DNA from: Cristatella mucedo
Taxonomy: Eukaryota; Bryozoa; Phylactolaemata; Cristatellidae
DNA length: 64,000 nucleotides
Assembly (NCBI GenBank): GCA_009760855.2
Contig: WPIO01000148.1
Span: 474,001-538,000, forward strand
Direction of reading: 5' to 3'
The position numbers and the translations under genes were made by a program. The notes beneath the pieces are model-generated. The model was not told the DNA's origin, did not search any database, and saw only the letters and a list, made by a program, of their open reading frames with translations. This document shows, piece after piece, positions 1-11,617 of the stretch (position 1 is its first letter; each line of letters opens with the position of its first letter).

Positions 1-69
1 AGACAAGGTTTGAAGCATAGCTGAGTCATGATGGCAGTCGCGGAAATGGGTCGCACAGAAGTAGCAGGG

Positions 70-208
70 GCCGTGATGGTCCAGGAGATAAGGTGCTCGC
101 TCTTCACGATCGATATCGTGGGTTCGAATCCTGCAGTGGGCCATCCTTTATTGCCAACTGCAAGCGGTGGTAAAATAGCCGTTAAGGCTCATCTGTTGCT
201 ATACAAAT
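70..208 (+). mobile_element. SINE-1 copy (tRNA-derived SINE)
   Basis: The tRNA-like head has a B-box-like GGTTCGAATCC near 122, followed by the family body: TGGGC-ATCCTTTATTGCC, a small GC hairpin and an end at GCTATACAAA. The A-box side is diverged. The copy runs directly into the TAATAATAA tract of an oppositely oriented LINE-A. The same body recurs at 16.8, 28.6, 30.6, 48.5, 49.7 and 57.1 kb, so this is a repeat family and not a tRNA gene. Confidence 0.8.
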
Positions 209-905
209 AATAATAATAATAATAATAATGCACTTGCTAAAGTGCCCTCAGAGAACTCAATCTCTTTCTAGGCGCTTTACATCTGCTGCAAAGGGAAAGC
301 AATTGAATGGTGAGTAATATCATGCTTGATAAACAACATGAATAACATGGTTAGGGGTGACATGCACAGGGTCAGCATGCAAATGTGGTTAGTTGCAGCA
401 TGCACAGTGTCAGCACGCTTGAGCACATGAAGGACGAATCACAGGGACCCACTAAAAGCTGTCCTAAATAGATGTGTTTGTAAGTTCTTTTTAAATGTGT
501 TCAAGTCAGGGGATGTTCTGATGCGTCGGGAGGGTGTTCCAGGCGCTTTGGGAGCTTCCGAACTAAATGCACGGTCTCCAAAGGATTTGAGGTTTGTACG
601 AGGTATTGGCAGACTGTTGGATTCCGAAAAGCAGGTAGTACGATGCTTGGCCTGGTGGGGGAGTAGATCTGAGAGATAGGCTGGAGCCAAAGAATGAAGT
701 GACCTAAAAGTGAGCGAAAAAACCTTGAAGTCAATCCGTTGCTTGACTGGTAGCCAGTGCAGGTCGGCAAGAAGTGGTGTGATAAGGCAGCTGCGACGCT
801 CACGACAGAGAAGCCTAGCTGCGGAGTTTTGCACTAGCTGTAATCGCCTGATTGCACATGCTGGTAGGCCAGTAAGCAGTGAGTTGCAGAAGTCGAGATG
901 AGGCT
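209..905 (-). mobile_element. LINE-A copy, 5'-truncated (CR1/L2-type)
   Basis: On the minus strand a LINE 3' end closes in a (ATT)n tract at 209-230. A broken frame at about 439-834 encodes the C-terminal part of a CR1/L2-type ORF2 protein, with the recognisable pieces QNSAARL, HWLPVKQRIDFKV, SLTFRSLHSLAPAYLSDLL and GDRAFSS. The copy lacks the endonuclease and most of the reverse transcriptase. The non-coding 3' part contains direct repeats around GTGCATG-type motifs seen in every copy. It is a dead relic. Confidence 0.85.
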
Positions 906-939
906 GATTAATTAGGTAATAGTTATCTATTTATTTATG

Positions 940-1835
940 ACTGCTGGAAAGGATAAGCCACAACCGGCAGCAGGATTTTATTGCGGAGGAATTGTGCAAA
1001 TAAGTTCCACAGTCTAGCATCTTCAGAGCAAAAGCTTCTGTTGCTAATGGTCTATGAGCAAAGGAATGACACAGCTAGTGTATTGTTTACAGAAGACCTG
1101 AAGGTACGATGAGGCTGAAGCGGGTGCAGCAGTTTAGCTTGGTGTGAAGGAACACAGCCTTGGCAGCTCTTGTGAGTCAGCGTAAGAATTTTACTCTGTA
1201 TCAGTTGACCAACCGGAAGCCATCGAAGCCATTCTTCAGCAAAGGGAACACGTGGCTAAACTTCTGGGATGTGTTGACTAGATTAGCGGTCGTATTCATC
1301 AGCAGCTGCAGAGGCTTAATGGCTTTTGCGGTAGCCCGGCTAAATTTGAATTGCAGTTGTCAAGCCTAGGTAGAAACAAGGAGCTAATTAAATTTTTTGC
1401 AAGCCACCATAGTAGATAGCCCATAATCTTAGACAGGGATCGGATGCGATGGCTATGTTCAAAAGCAGTCTTCTTAAAGAAACTTTCCAAATTTAGGCAA
1501 CTGTCAAAGGCGACACCTTGAGTACAGCAGCGGCACCTCTTAGAGGAGCAATCAATGTCTTTTAGTCCAGCCACGTGCTTGGGGTGACCTGTGAGTAGCA
1601 GTTATGTTTTGTCGTGGTTAAGTTTAGGGGAAAATTGCTGACATCCAGGATCGAATCTATGCAAGGCAAGCAATTCTCAGTTTCTCAGTCACTGCAGCAG
1701 ATTTCCGAGGGATTAAACGACAAATTTAGCTAAGTATCGTCAGCATAGAAGTGATTGCCGATTCACGGCCCGAATCACTTTTCCCAGATGGTTAATATAA
1801 ATGGAGAACAGCAAAGGACCGAGGAGGGACCCTTA
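940..1835 (-). mobile_element. LINE-B copy, internal fragment (CR1/L2-type)
   Basis: The minus strand matches the second LINE family, which has better ends at 21.2-22.4 kb and 36.0 kb. It carries the 'ttccacagtctag...gcttctgt' block and 'gatcggatgcgatggct'. At the 5' side near 1735-1830 there are remains of a reverse-transcriptase region: a GPLLFSIYINHLG-like piece and a YADD-like piece in different frames. It is heavily mutated and has no intact ORF. Confidence 0.7.
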
Positions 1836-1935
1836 ATATTAATAATGATAATAGTGCTAAAACATTTATATAGCACCGTCAGAGAACTGAATCTCTTTCT
1901 AGGCACTTTACAGGTGCTGCGTGGAAAGTATTAAG
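1836..1935 (-). mobile_element. LINE-A/SINE-2 type 3'-tail fragment
   Basis: This is a minus-strand 3' end: an AT-rich TAATATTAATAATGATAATA tract, then 'gcaccgtcagagaactgaatctctttctaggcactttac', the reverse complement of the LINE-A/SINE-2 tail. Beyond about 1935 the match is lost, so the parent (LINE-A or SINE-2) cannot be decided. Confidence 0.55.
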
Positions 1936-4900
1936 GTAGCCACATCCCATGCAGACCTCTCGGAAAATCTCTAAAGGAAGGTCACAGGTTGCGACTCCCG
2001 TTGTTGCTTCAGTCGGAAGGGGCTTTATGACAGATAGAGCAGGGTCAGAGCAGTGATGTAACCGTCATCGTCACTGCAAAGTGTGTGATTGATCAAGCGG
2101 AGTAGTGCAGTTTCAGTGGGGTGGTGTCGCTTGAATCGTGCCCAAAACTTTTCTGACAATTTATTATTGCTAAGACTTAAAAGATGCAAGGTCAGTGCAG
2201 GCAGTGACCGTAGCCGGAAGCAAGTTCCAGACTGTCAGCGTATGCATTAGGACCGTTTGATTTTATGAGAAGTTAATTAACCAATTAACCAAACATAAGC
2301 AATTAAAGCTTGAAACGTGCATCAATGTTTATGCAGTGTCCAGGTTAATGCATGGTTGTTAAGTCATCACATCTGTATCTCTAAGGAAACTTTGTGTTTG
2401 TAGATATCTATATCTGCATGATATCCTATACGCACAACGTCACCAGCAAAGGCTACTTCCTTGCTCTGGTTAGTACGACCGTGGAAACAGCAAGTCCTGA
2501 AGCTGAGCTGAAGCCTGGCCTTGACCTTCTCGGCCCTATCGAGCAAAAGTAGGTCGCCTAGCTGCTGCCAGTTGCTACTGCAGCTTGTTGCCACGCGATG
2601 TGCACGCGTGCTTTGTACGTTTGGGCAGCTGCCATATTCGTTAACTTTGGACCGTTGTGTAATGTTTTTCAGATTCGTATCGGTTGGTGACCTCTTTGAG
2701 CCAATTGATGATGGCAAAGAAAGCCAGGTGTGCGGCCCGCTGCTGCTGCTGCCGTCGCCACAGTCTGCAGTGCCGTTCAGTGCCGGGTATAGCCGGCATC
2801 GAGTAACATCGTAATATCGAGTAACATGTTACTCGATCTGACGCACAGTTTTGCCGAGTGCATTCGTGCTAGTTGTGACCGCATATCATCAACCGCATTT
2901 ACTCTCGCGTCTCTTCAGGTGTTTGTGTCGACTTCCTACGATGCCACGTCGCACTTTGAAACGACTTGCTTGGACGTGTTGGACATCTACAGAAGAGCGA
3001 CGGGAAGTGACTTCGACTTTTCGCAGGTCAAACACAATTTGGAAGACGGTGAATGAGGAGTTAGCGAGCTACTACTCGTTGTCGCTCACTCGGCGGCGGC
3101 AGCAGCAGCTGAGAGCGACCGATAGTGTGGCGCTGACTTTTCAATGTGGCGGCACGCCTTTCGTCGGTAGCTGGAAGTTACGTACATGCTAGGCGGCCCA
3201 CGTGCTTGCCGCAGCCGCTGCTGTAACCCTGCCCCCCCCCTACTACTGCAGTCGATGATCCGAGCATCTGCGTGCGACTGTTAATGACTGGCCCTGAACC
3301 TGGCGCGGCTGCGTGCTGTTAACGACCAGGCGCCGGTAAATCTTATCTTATTGATGTTCATTGTCGATGCTGACGTCATTTTTCGCCCCGGGACTCTGGT
3401 GGTACGCTCATGCCGGCCTTTGACCGGCCGTTGACCAGGTTATGCCTGCCTGCCCGGCTTCCTGTCTGCAGATGGGATTGTTGACCTACGAAATAGTCTC
3501 AGCCAGCGGTGTCGACGTCTTGCTATTCTTTCGTCTTCTGTGTGTGTACATGAACCCCCTAAATTGGCTGTTTCTGTAATAGATATACTTGTAAGCAAAG
3601 ATCTCTGTTTGCTACCTTGCAGCGTGAGTGTCGGCCGCTATGCCACCCTCCTATATACACGGCTATCTATCTATACTCGGCTGTATGTCCTTCAAACTAT
3701 GTAATCTAAGCGCCTGCATAGTTGCCAGCTGTCTACTTGCTTACTTGGAAACGCAGCTGCTGTCAGCCACCATTCTGTGCTGCATAGCCGACACATCCAG
3801 CTGCATAGCCGACCAATCGAGCACGGATCGGTTCGCTGAGTAGTCTACGATGGAGTATTCAAAAGTAGCGAGCGAGTAGCCACGAGCGAGTAGCCGCCGC
3901 CGCGTGCGCTGTAGCCGAAGCTCGACCGGAGGATGTGCGCTGAAGCTGGCGGCGAGGTCGCCGGCAAGGCCTGCAGCAGCCTTTCCCTCCAATGGCCTCC
4001 AGCTGCTTTCGTCTGGCCCCTGTGCGCCCCTCTAGGAATGGCCGGCCGCACTTGGAGTGAACTCCCTCCTCGAATGAACTCTCCAGGTGAACGAACCACC
4101 CCCTCCCCCTTCACGGTGACAAACAATGCTCGGCTAGGCCTACGGTTGAGCTGTAACAGTGACTATATCTACTATGGGCAGACCTCGAGGCTGGCATCGC
4201 GATTGGCACATACGAGGAACCGGGCTGCTGTTTAGTGTCCTGAGGGGGGGGGACGAGGTGAAGCAGCAGGTGGCTGGCTGGCTGGCTGGCACAGAAGAGT
4301 GACCTCGAGGGTTCGTCTCTTAGCAAATTCAGCACAGGCATTGCAGCCATCCGAATGCATTGCACCTACCATTCAATCGGCTAATCCTTTGAGATTATTG
4401 GCCAGCTAGAGAGTCTTCCAGATTGGAAGAGGCTAAACCTGCATTTACACTATCGACTTTCCTCCTTGCCGATGCCGACTCTCGTAGTAACGGCCTTCAC
4501 ACTACCGATGCAGGAAAGATTGATGGCCAACTTAGTCCTGGCCACGGCTCCCTGCTCTTTAATTCGGGAGGCTGGTATAAAGGTGGTTTTCCACGGAAAG
4601 GCGCGAAGTAACATCACCCGAAGAAGTTGAGTTCGCTGCTACAGTCACTGTAGAGTAGTGCGAGAAGAATATAAAGAAAAAGAACGCAAGCATATAAAAA
4701 CATTTTCGGGAAGTGTAAAGTTGTAAGTAATCAATGTACGAGGTGTGCCGTGTATAGTACTAAGTAGCGTGCTGCGTTTGTGTAATGTTTGTGTAATGTG
4801 CGGTTTGTTGATGGATTTCATAAACAGATGCACAGGATCTTCTATGTAGTATAGGCTTAAGCCGTGGCTGCAACGCATAAGTATCTCATCTTCAAGAACT

Positions 4901-5430
4901 GTCTCTAAACACTTCAATATAACTCAAACCGACGAACGTCAGCCATTTTTATTTTGGCCGGGAGGCATATGTAACGAGCCCCAGGGTTTTGATTGGTCGG
5001 CTGGTACAGCTAGAATGCATGAAGTAGTAGAAGTTGACATTGAGCATGCTACCACTAAACATTTGATCGTGCCTCCTTTGAAGCAAACGTAAAGTCAAGC
5101 AAGAGTGAGTTATCTGAGGGTGCCATACAAATGTATTATTATTATATTGTTATTGTTGTAGATGCAAATTCGTTCGGGAATTATGAGTTTTCGGCAATTC
5201 CAGGCATACGAAAGAGAATGAAAAGGGCGCATGTGAAATATTTGCTCGCAACCCAGAAACGAACGCATATGCTGCTGGTATGTAGGCGGTTAGTGTGACG
5301 TCATCCCACCAAGACTCTTTTCTACCTCCATTGTTTGGCCAGCCATAGAGGTCACAAGCGTCTACAGTGTCTCGTCTGCTGCAGCACATTTCGGAGCCTG
5401 AGTTTTACTGAAAAGGTCGGCTGCTGGTGG
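1936..5430. other. non-coding stretch, no gene recognised
   Basis: No conserved domain or spliced gene was recognised in this 3.5 kb. Short overlapping plus-strand frames at 2521-3192 carry no known motif and lack codon or splice support. A C-run lies at 3231-3239 and a (GGCT)n tract at about 4271-4290. A small LINE-like 3' end ('gagggtgccatacaaatgtattattatt') lies at about 5115-5145 on the plus strand. The 2.5-4.2 kb part is more GC-rich than its flanks but is not a clear CpG island. Confidence 0.5.
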
Positions 5431-5434
5431 GTCC

Positions 5435-5552
5435 AACCACCCTGCCTCAGCTGCCTGTCGATATAGCCTGTCAATATCTCTCCATAGTCGTTCCATGGTG
5501 TTCAAATCAGGCAACTGGCTGGGCCACTGCACCAAACAAGGATTCGTCAAAA
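5435..5552 (-). pseudogene. Tc1/mariner transposase C-terminal relic
   Basis: A minus-strand frame includes VQWPSQLPDLNTMERLW. This resembles the WPxxSPDLNPIExxW block that carries the last catalytic acidic residue of Tc1/mariner DDE transposases. Only about 30-40 residues are recognisable; the first two catalytic aspartates and the terminal inverted repeats are not visible nearby. It is a decayed fragment that could not transpose. The boundaries are approximate. Confidence 0.65.
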
Positions 5553-7364
5553 AAGTGTGTTACTAAAGCTTATTGTTGGTCAAGCAGGTTTGAATTCAAA
5601 GCTCAAATACATTGCATGAAGGTCATTACAGTTGGCAGCAACATAGCGACCCTATACAAACTGGTAGGTCAATGAAGTACTTGTTGACACATCCATCCTT
5701 GTTTGGTGCTGGCACACCGATTGGCCCATCCAGTCGCCTGATTGGAACTTCATAGAACGACTGCTGCTTGATTTCGGCGGCCTACACGAGCATGCAAACT
5801 TTCTAGTTAAACTCGGGCTCATTTGAATGTGCTACAGCTGAAGAGTGAGCCCCTAAGCCTGGCCAGACAAGGTAAACATCGTGATGGGGCGATGTCACGC
5901 TAAACGAATACATACCGGCAGCATGTGGGTTCGTTTTTGATCTCGATAAATATTTTCAAACGCTTTGCGTAACTTTAATATGCCAGGCTGGCATCGTTCA
6001 AAACCTCTTAACCCGAATGACTTTACAGCCACATCAGCGGTGGCCATACTGCAAGGTTTTTTGGGTCTTAAATATGTTTACATTCACACTCCCAAAACCA
6101 CCAACAAAACGACGAAGTTGAAAGGAACTGCAAAGCTTTGGGTTGGCACGAAGGATCGCTGATTATATCTAGCTGACCTAGGTATACTAGGCTTCTGGTG
6201 TCAAAATTGGTAAACTCAACTCGGTGGCCAGAGCAATCATCTATCGCTGCTGTAGGAGCTGCGAGCACTGCACTGCATACCGAAAAGAATTCCGGCTAAG
6301 CTTAACAGACAGATGCTTGCGGCCAAGGAGAAATCTTTCGTTGCCAAGGTCTGATGTCAAGGGTCAAAGTCGATGTTGTCTGTGCAGACGCGTGAATGCG
6401 ACCATAGGCGAATAGCGATAGCGAAAGCGCTGGCGCCCACAGAATATCTGCTGCTGCTGCTGCTTAGCATCGAGCAGCACGATGCTCAGCAGCAGCAGAT
6501 CGCTGATCGGTCAGCTGACTGATTGCTGCCATCGCCACCCCATCACACTACGTTCAAGGCACTTGCTTGTCTCGTGTTGCATCGACTGGGGTCGCACCAC
6601 CCACCCAACGAGCCCTTTTGTCTTTATAGGTACGCCTGGTTCTGCTGGTCATAAACGCCTGTCGTTAAACATGGTCTCGCAGTGGCAAACAATGCCCGAT
6701 CGTCATTTGCTCTGTACGTCATTGTTGGATTGTGGGGGCTCACACCACAACTATTACTCAGCGATTATCTCTGTTCACCTGCAGTTGATTTCTTTCCCAT
6801 CGCTCTTCAGAGCAACTTGTATTCTACCTAGCTCCTCCATCATGCTCCGAAACTATATCGTAATTCTTTGACCATTTTTCTTTGCTACGTAAGATAAAGG
6901 CTGGCGGCTACCTCTCGTGCATCTAAAGCTGTGTAGGCTATAGAAAAATCCAATGCAGCGACACTAGACACACAAGCTTGGTGTCGGCACGGCTCCTGCT
7001 CCTACGTTGTGTATAACAGCCTGTGCATGTCGCCATGCCGTTTTCCAATAGATAGTACGTTCCCCCGTAGTCACGGCAGCGGCACAGCTCATAGGAGCTC
7101 ACGCCTGTGCGAGATCTTGCACTATGCGCTCTCTAATTGCTGCTATTGGATCCACCAGTCCACCAACAAAACTGTGATCGAGATCTTAGCTTGTACAATC
7201 CTGATGTCACTTGTTTTATCAGACTACCGTCGACCTACAAGGCCGGCAATCGGTCGCTTAGATCCTCTAATCTCCGGACTGTAAACCGACCCGGAAAACG
7301 GGCTCACATATCTGCGACTCCTCCTATCTGCCTCATAGCGACTGCCTGCCTGCAGAATTCACAA
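5553..7364. other. non-coding stretch, no gene recognised
   Basis: The short frames in this interval have no recognisable domains. A (CTG)n/(CAG)n cluster lies near 6448-6500 (repeated CAGCAG/GCTGCT). I see no promoter, RNA gene or repeat copy that I can name. Confidence 0.4.
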
Positions 7365-7967
7365 CAAAGCAATTAGTTGGTACAAAACTCTGCAGCTAGT
7401 CTCGTCTGTCGTGAGCGTCGCAGATGTCAAATCACACCACTTCTCGCCGACCTGTACTGGCTCCCAGTCAAGCACCGCATCGACTTCAAGATTCTGTCAC
7501 TCACTTCTAGGTCCCTTCATTATTTGGCCCCAGCCTACCCAACAGACCTACTCCCCCACCAGGCTAGGCATCGCACCACCTGCTTTTCATACTAAAATCG
7601 TTTAGATACACCTCATACGAACATCAAATCCTTTGGAGACCATACCTTTAGTTAGCATACTCTTTAAGCCTGGAACCCACTCCCGACTGATGTCACAACA
7701 TCCCCAGACTTAACCAAATTTAAAAAGAAGCTAAAAATGCATCTATGTATCACAGAATTTGGTGGGTCCATGTGATTCGTCCTGTGCATGCTTATGCGTG
7801 CTGATACTGTGCATACTGCTACTAACCATATTTGCATGCTGATCCTGCCCATATCACCTTTAACCGTGCTACTCTTGTTGACATTGAGCATACTTCAATT
7901 AACCATTCTATTCTTCTTCCTTTTCAGCATATGCCTAGAAAGCGACAAAGTTCTCTGAGGGTGCTAT

Positions 7968-7971
<4 letters not shown>
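7365..7971 (+). mobile_element. LINE-A copy, 5'-truncated
   Basis: Plus-strand LINE-A with the piece QNSAASLVCRERR (7383 on), then LADLYWLPVKHRIDFKILSL. The frame breaks after about 7595. The 3' non-coding part ends in 'ttctctgagggtgctatacaaa' and is followed at once by a (TA)n tract instead of the usual (ATT)n. Confidence 0.85.

Positions 7972-8006
<35 letters not shown>
7972..8006. repeat. (TA)n microsatellite
   Basis: About 35 bp of pure TA dinucleotide directly follows the LINE-A 3' end. It probably grew from the A/T-rich LINE tail. Confidence 0.9.
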
Positions 8007-8008
<2 letters not shown>

Positions 8009-8184
8009 CAGTATTTTTATTGTTATTATTTTAGCACGAGCCTGAGGATACACTCATGCAAACTGTGCATGGTCCGGCGCTGGGGGTAGTGGACAGTTGC
8101 CTCGTTAATCCACACAGTGGCAGCTTCAAAAAACAAAAACAGCAGACCACATGCTCCGTGGTACAGCCTAAAGGCCAGACCAGT

Positions 8185-8560
8185 TTCGGCCTCTTCAGGT
8201 CTTCTATGAACAATACATTAGCTATTCAATTCATATGCTTAAAGATCGTTGGCGACAGAGACTTTCCCTCTCCAGGTCCTAGATAGGTAACGACATCGTC
8301 TCTCCTGCTGCCAACTGTGGCACACCCTTTCCAGCTGTCCCGAGCTGCTGCTTCCAGGCTACTCACTTCATCGACTGCCCTTCCGATTATGCCTCACTTT
8401 CTCTTTTGTTTCGTGAGATGACGTCTGTTGGCTACCACATGCGCACAGAAAGCGCCTAGGCTTAGAGTGCTACGGAAAACTTTCTTGCATAACACCCACT
8501 TAGTCCTAGTGGCTTGTGGAGCTACAGACAGAGCTACATTAGGCTACATTATATGCTTTG
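8185..8560 (+). mobile_element. LINE-B copy, 3' fragment
   Basis: Plus-strand LINE-B end with 'aagatcgttggcgacagagactttccc', the VGDR.F.S block of the ORF2 C-terminus. After it come 'gagatgacgtctgttggctac' and 'cacccacttagtcctagtggcttgtggag', which match the copies at 36.0-36.36 and 44.75-45.04 kb. It is diverged and has no tail repeat. Confidence 0.75.
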
Positions 8561-9817
8561 ACGGTATTGCTTAGCAGCTATATCTATATGGGCGCACCTG
8601 TACGTCGAGTAACTACTAGATCGAATCAATAATAGTACATACGGCACTACAAGATGCTTCAGTACACATAATTTAAGCACACATAAACATACACATCCTT
8701 ACATACAATATGATTTTCAAGTCAGCTTCACGAGAAATGAACTAACTTTACGATTCAAGCAAAGTTTCTTCTATTAACTCCAGCATAAGAAACCGATATT
8801 TTAACTATCTGAAATGAGCAAGCATTTCGCTTCCATCAACAGATCAACTGTGGCACACTGGCAAGCAGGCAATGCCTGAGCAATGCAAGCACGAAATGCC
8901 GGAGCTGTGCACGTTTGGGCCTGTCTCGCCACCTCAGACTGCTTAGACTTTGTTCTGGTGTTACATAGGTTTGTACTGAGTAAAGAACCAACAAATTCAA
9001 GTCCGAAAGATAATTATGTATTGCTTAGATAGAGGGATCAACAATTGGGGCCTTGTGATGGATGCATAATGTGGCAAATTGAGCACAAACTTGTTAAATG
9101 CAGAGGCAAAACGAGCACAAGCAGTCCTTAGCTCCTGGAAGCTTTTGGACCTTAGCAGGACCGACGAGTCCCACGTTAACTACACAAAAAAGGGACTGTG
9201 CATATCACAACTGACTGAACACATAAGCTATTCTGAACATTCCATGCAACGAATGACATTTCAGTTACAGGTTGTAGCCAGCCACTGCCAGCAAGTGTGC
9301 GTGTAGTCATTCATTTCACAACAGAACCGATGACCGACTTTTTGTTGATACAAGCACTGATGGAAGGAATCAGTCCATGGTTACAACTATAACATGGATG
9401 CACTGTTTTGGCTCAACAATGAAGAATTGGGTAAGACAAACCTGACACGTGCAGGTTTTGCTAGCTAACTGCCTTTCACTGATCTAGCAAGTTCAGAAAC
9501 ACAAAGCTGGATCTTCGTGTGCAATTCAGCCATGTACCAAGTAAAACCTACGAAGCCTACACGCATAATCCAAAGGGGTAAAAACAAGCCTATAGAAATG
9601 CCTTTCTGACAGTGATCACCTGTAGCGGAAAGCATTACCGAGAGATGTGTTCCTATGCATCGACGGAGTCGAAAAATCGCACAGGTGCGGATACAGCTCC
9701 CTCTGGCTGAATTCATGTTAGCGCAGCACGAGCCTCGACACATCGGTAGGAGGCATGACCATACGCAACCCAGCTACCAGGCAAATCGTGGAGACTTCTC
9801 TCGAAGCTACCAACATG
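8561..9817. other. non-coding stretch downstream of the TMEM121-like gene
   Basis: This holds the likely 3' UTR and flank of the minus-strand gene that ends at 9818. I found no AATAAA on the minus strand close to the stop codon, so the transcript end is not placed. No repeat family or domain was recognised. Confidence 0.4.
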
Positions 9818-10792
9818 TCAGTTGCCGGCTGCAACGCTATCTCTGATCTCATCATCTATCTGCTTGAGCTCAACTTCTTCTGGAGATGCATTCAAGTTGC
9901 CGTCCGGTAAGTCGCGGTCTGTCCCCGCTTTGCTGGAGCACAGGTCGGCGAGCTCAGTAAAGCTCAGGAACACCATTATAAAATTTTTTATCAGAAACAC
10001 GCTGATATCATGATCCAAGTTGTGCCAGAGGTACATTCTTACAATAAGAAAAGGGGCGTTCACTAGAATGATGGACACGAGAACGTTGATAATTTTAATG
10101 TTTGCCGTTAGTTTAGGCCTGTCCGACGACGACAATCCCAACAAGAGCAACGAAAGAAACGGACGGATAATGTTGATGCAGGAGATGGAGATAATCACGT
10201 CCTCTAGGTTGTAAGGAATAGCAATATGCGTCTCCTGAATGAAAAGCACATCGAGAAAGTCCACGCTATCCAGTAAGTCCAGAGTCACGGTAGAAGCAAG
10301 TCGGTTTATTTCAGCACGAACGCGTTCGCTCTCCTTTCGGGAGTGATGACAGCTCACGAGCGCTATGAAGACTACGGAAGTAACGCCGACCGCAGTTCTC
10401 AGAAAATTCGGGCCATACAGGTCTTTTTCATCAAGGCGCTGGGCTATGTTCTTCTTAAAAATGAGCGCTATCTTTGCACATAGCACCGCGGAGTAGGCCA
10501 GCCAGGTGACAAACGAGAGAGGCAATCCGGCTGCCAGAGTATGAGTTATAGCCCCCGCATTCTTAAATCGCTTCGTCAGTCTTTCCGGAGTCAATATATA
10601 GCAAGCTATCAGAAGTGCCACAACAATTAGATCGATGCCGATCCATGCGAACCACCAGGGGTTGCTGTTGAAGTGCTGGATGAGCAGGTAGTCTAATAGG
10701 AAGTCTTGCGCGCCAGTAACGAAAACACAGGCTAAAAATAAAGGTAGGCTTCTTAGCTTCAGACAGATGAGCGACGTCACCGACAAGGCCAT
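9818..10792 (-). CDS. TMEM121/TMEM121B-family multi-pass membrane protein
   Basis: An intact, uninterrupted frame of 324 residues starts at the ATG at 10792 and stops with TGA at 9818. Seven hydrophobic stretches are visible, at about residues 12-30, 46-67, 84-112, 129-148, 196-220, 232-255 and 264-279. A cytosolic-looking basic segment (150-165) and an acidic, hydrophilic C-tail (286-324) are also present. The pattern YGPNFLR (126-132), TLDLLDSVDFLDVLF (170-184) and FLIKNFIMVF (266-275) agrees in order and spacing with the TMEM121 family, whose human member has the LDLLD and GKN blocks and a similar length of about 320 aa. Vertebrate TMEM121 is also encoded in one coding exon. The molecular function of this family is poorly known; it is presumably an integral membrane protein. 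Another unnamed multi-pass family is possible. That it is a real gene is much surer than the family name. Confidence 0.72.
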   Translation of the reverse strand: MALSVTSLICLKLRSLPLFLACVFVTGAQDFLLDYLLIQHFNSNPWWFAWIGIDLIVVALLIACYILTPERLTKRFKNAGAITHTLAAGLPLSFVTWLAYSAVLCAKIALIFKKNIAQRLDEKDLYGPNFLRTAVGVTSVVFIALVSCHHSRKESERVRAEINRLASTVTLDLLDSVDFLDVLFIQETHIAIPYNLEDVIISISCINIIRPFLSLLLLGLSSSDRPKLTANIKIINVLVSIILVNAPFLIVRMYLWHNLDHDISVFLIKNFIMVFLSFTELADLCSSKAGTDRDLPDGNLNASPEEVELKQIDDEIRDSVAAGN

Positions 10793-10802
10793 AGCCGACC
10801 AC

Positions 10803-11561
10803 TCCCTACTGCAACAGCAGCAGTAGACACGCTTTAGACAGCGGATGTTGACTGCGTTGTGCCGCGGAAATAAGTAATGAGCACGAGTCTGGAATACTTT
10901 CGTCTTGTAAAAATTTGGTAGAGTATCTTGTCAAATAAGAACACTAAGCCTGATTTATCTTAAGCATTTTTTTAATTATTCAGGTCGAAATATTAGTATC
11001 GACCAGCTAAGAGCTCATCTGCTTTGTTACAACTGCCGTGTAGTGAAACGTCAGCGTGCTATATCAGCCAGATAATGACTGCCAAGATAGTATTTGCGAT
11101 TTCTTTATTATGATTTCTACCAACTGGTTAAGTAATAATGTGGAGTTAGTTTAATTAAAAGCATAAAGTCTTGCTAAAGGCAGTTCAGTTGCTGTCTACG
11201 CATTTAGCCTTGCTGGCGGAGCAATTGTGCATTGGGCATCTTACGAATGGCCGAGATTTTCATACTTGCGGTTTTTGGGTTGGAAAGCCGCGGAGGGTAA
11301 AAGTTGCGCAGCACCGGCCATAGTGGACGACAAACAGGTCTCGTACGGTCGACGGGCCTTGCGCTACCGTCGGCGTACGTGCGTGCATCAATGCCACGCC
11401 CACGTAGTCGCTAGACGCGAGATTCAACGTTTAGGCTTCGCGTTATTTTATCGCGCGTCGGGAAAAAGCTAGCACCGTTAAAAGCGCTGCGTTCGCTGCC
11501 AGGTAGCTTAACAGCGGGAAGCTGCTACAGCACGTTTCCAACACTGCTGCTGCTGCCCTAA
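10803..11561. other. 5' flank of the TMEM121-like gene
   Basis: This is the upstream side of the minus-strand gene and should hold its promoter. The first part is AT-rich (10880-11180) and the rest is CpG-richer. No TATA box or repeat can be named with confidence. Confidence 0.35.
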
Positions 11562-11617
11562 TGACCTCGGGGCGCAAGCAGCGCTCGTAGACCTCGGGGC
11601 GCAAGCAGCGCTCGTAG
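11562..11617. repeat. 27-bp tandem repeat, two copies
   Basis: The unit GACCTCGGGGCGCAAGCAGC followed by GCTCGTA occurs twice in direct succession with no visible mismatch. It accounts for the repeated peptide in the open frames here, so those frames are not evidence of coding. Confidence 0.9.

Noticed and set aside
209-905. LINE-A ORF2 fragments as host genes
   Set aside because: The same broken C-terminal sequence recurs in about fifteen copies with (ATT)n tails, which is the signature of a retroposon.
2521-3192. Overlapping plus-strand frames as a gene or gag-like ORF
   Set aside because: No domain, zinc knuckle or splice support. Frames overlap on the same strand without preference.
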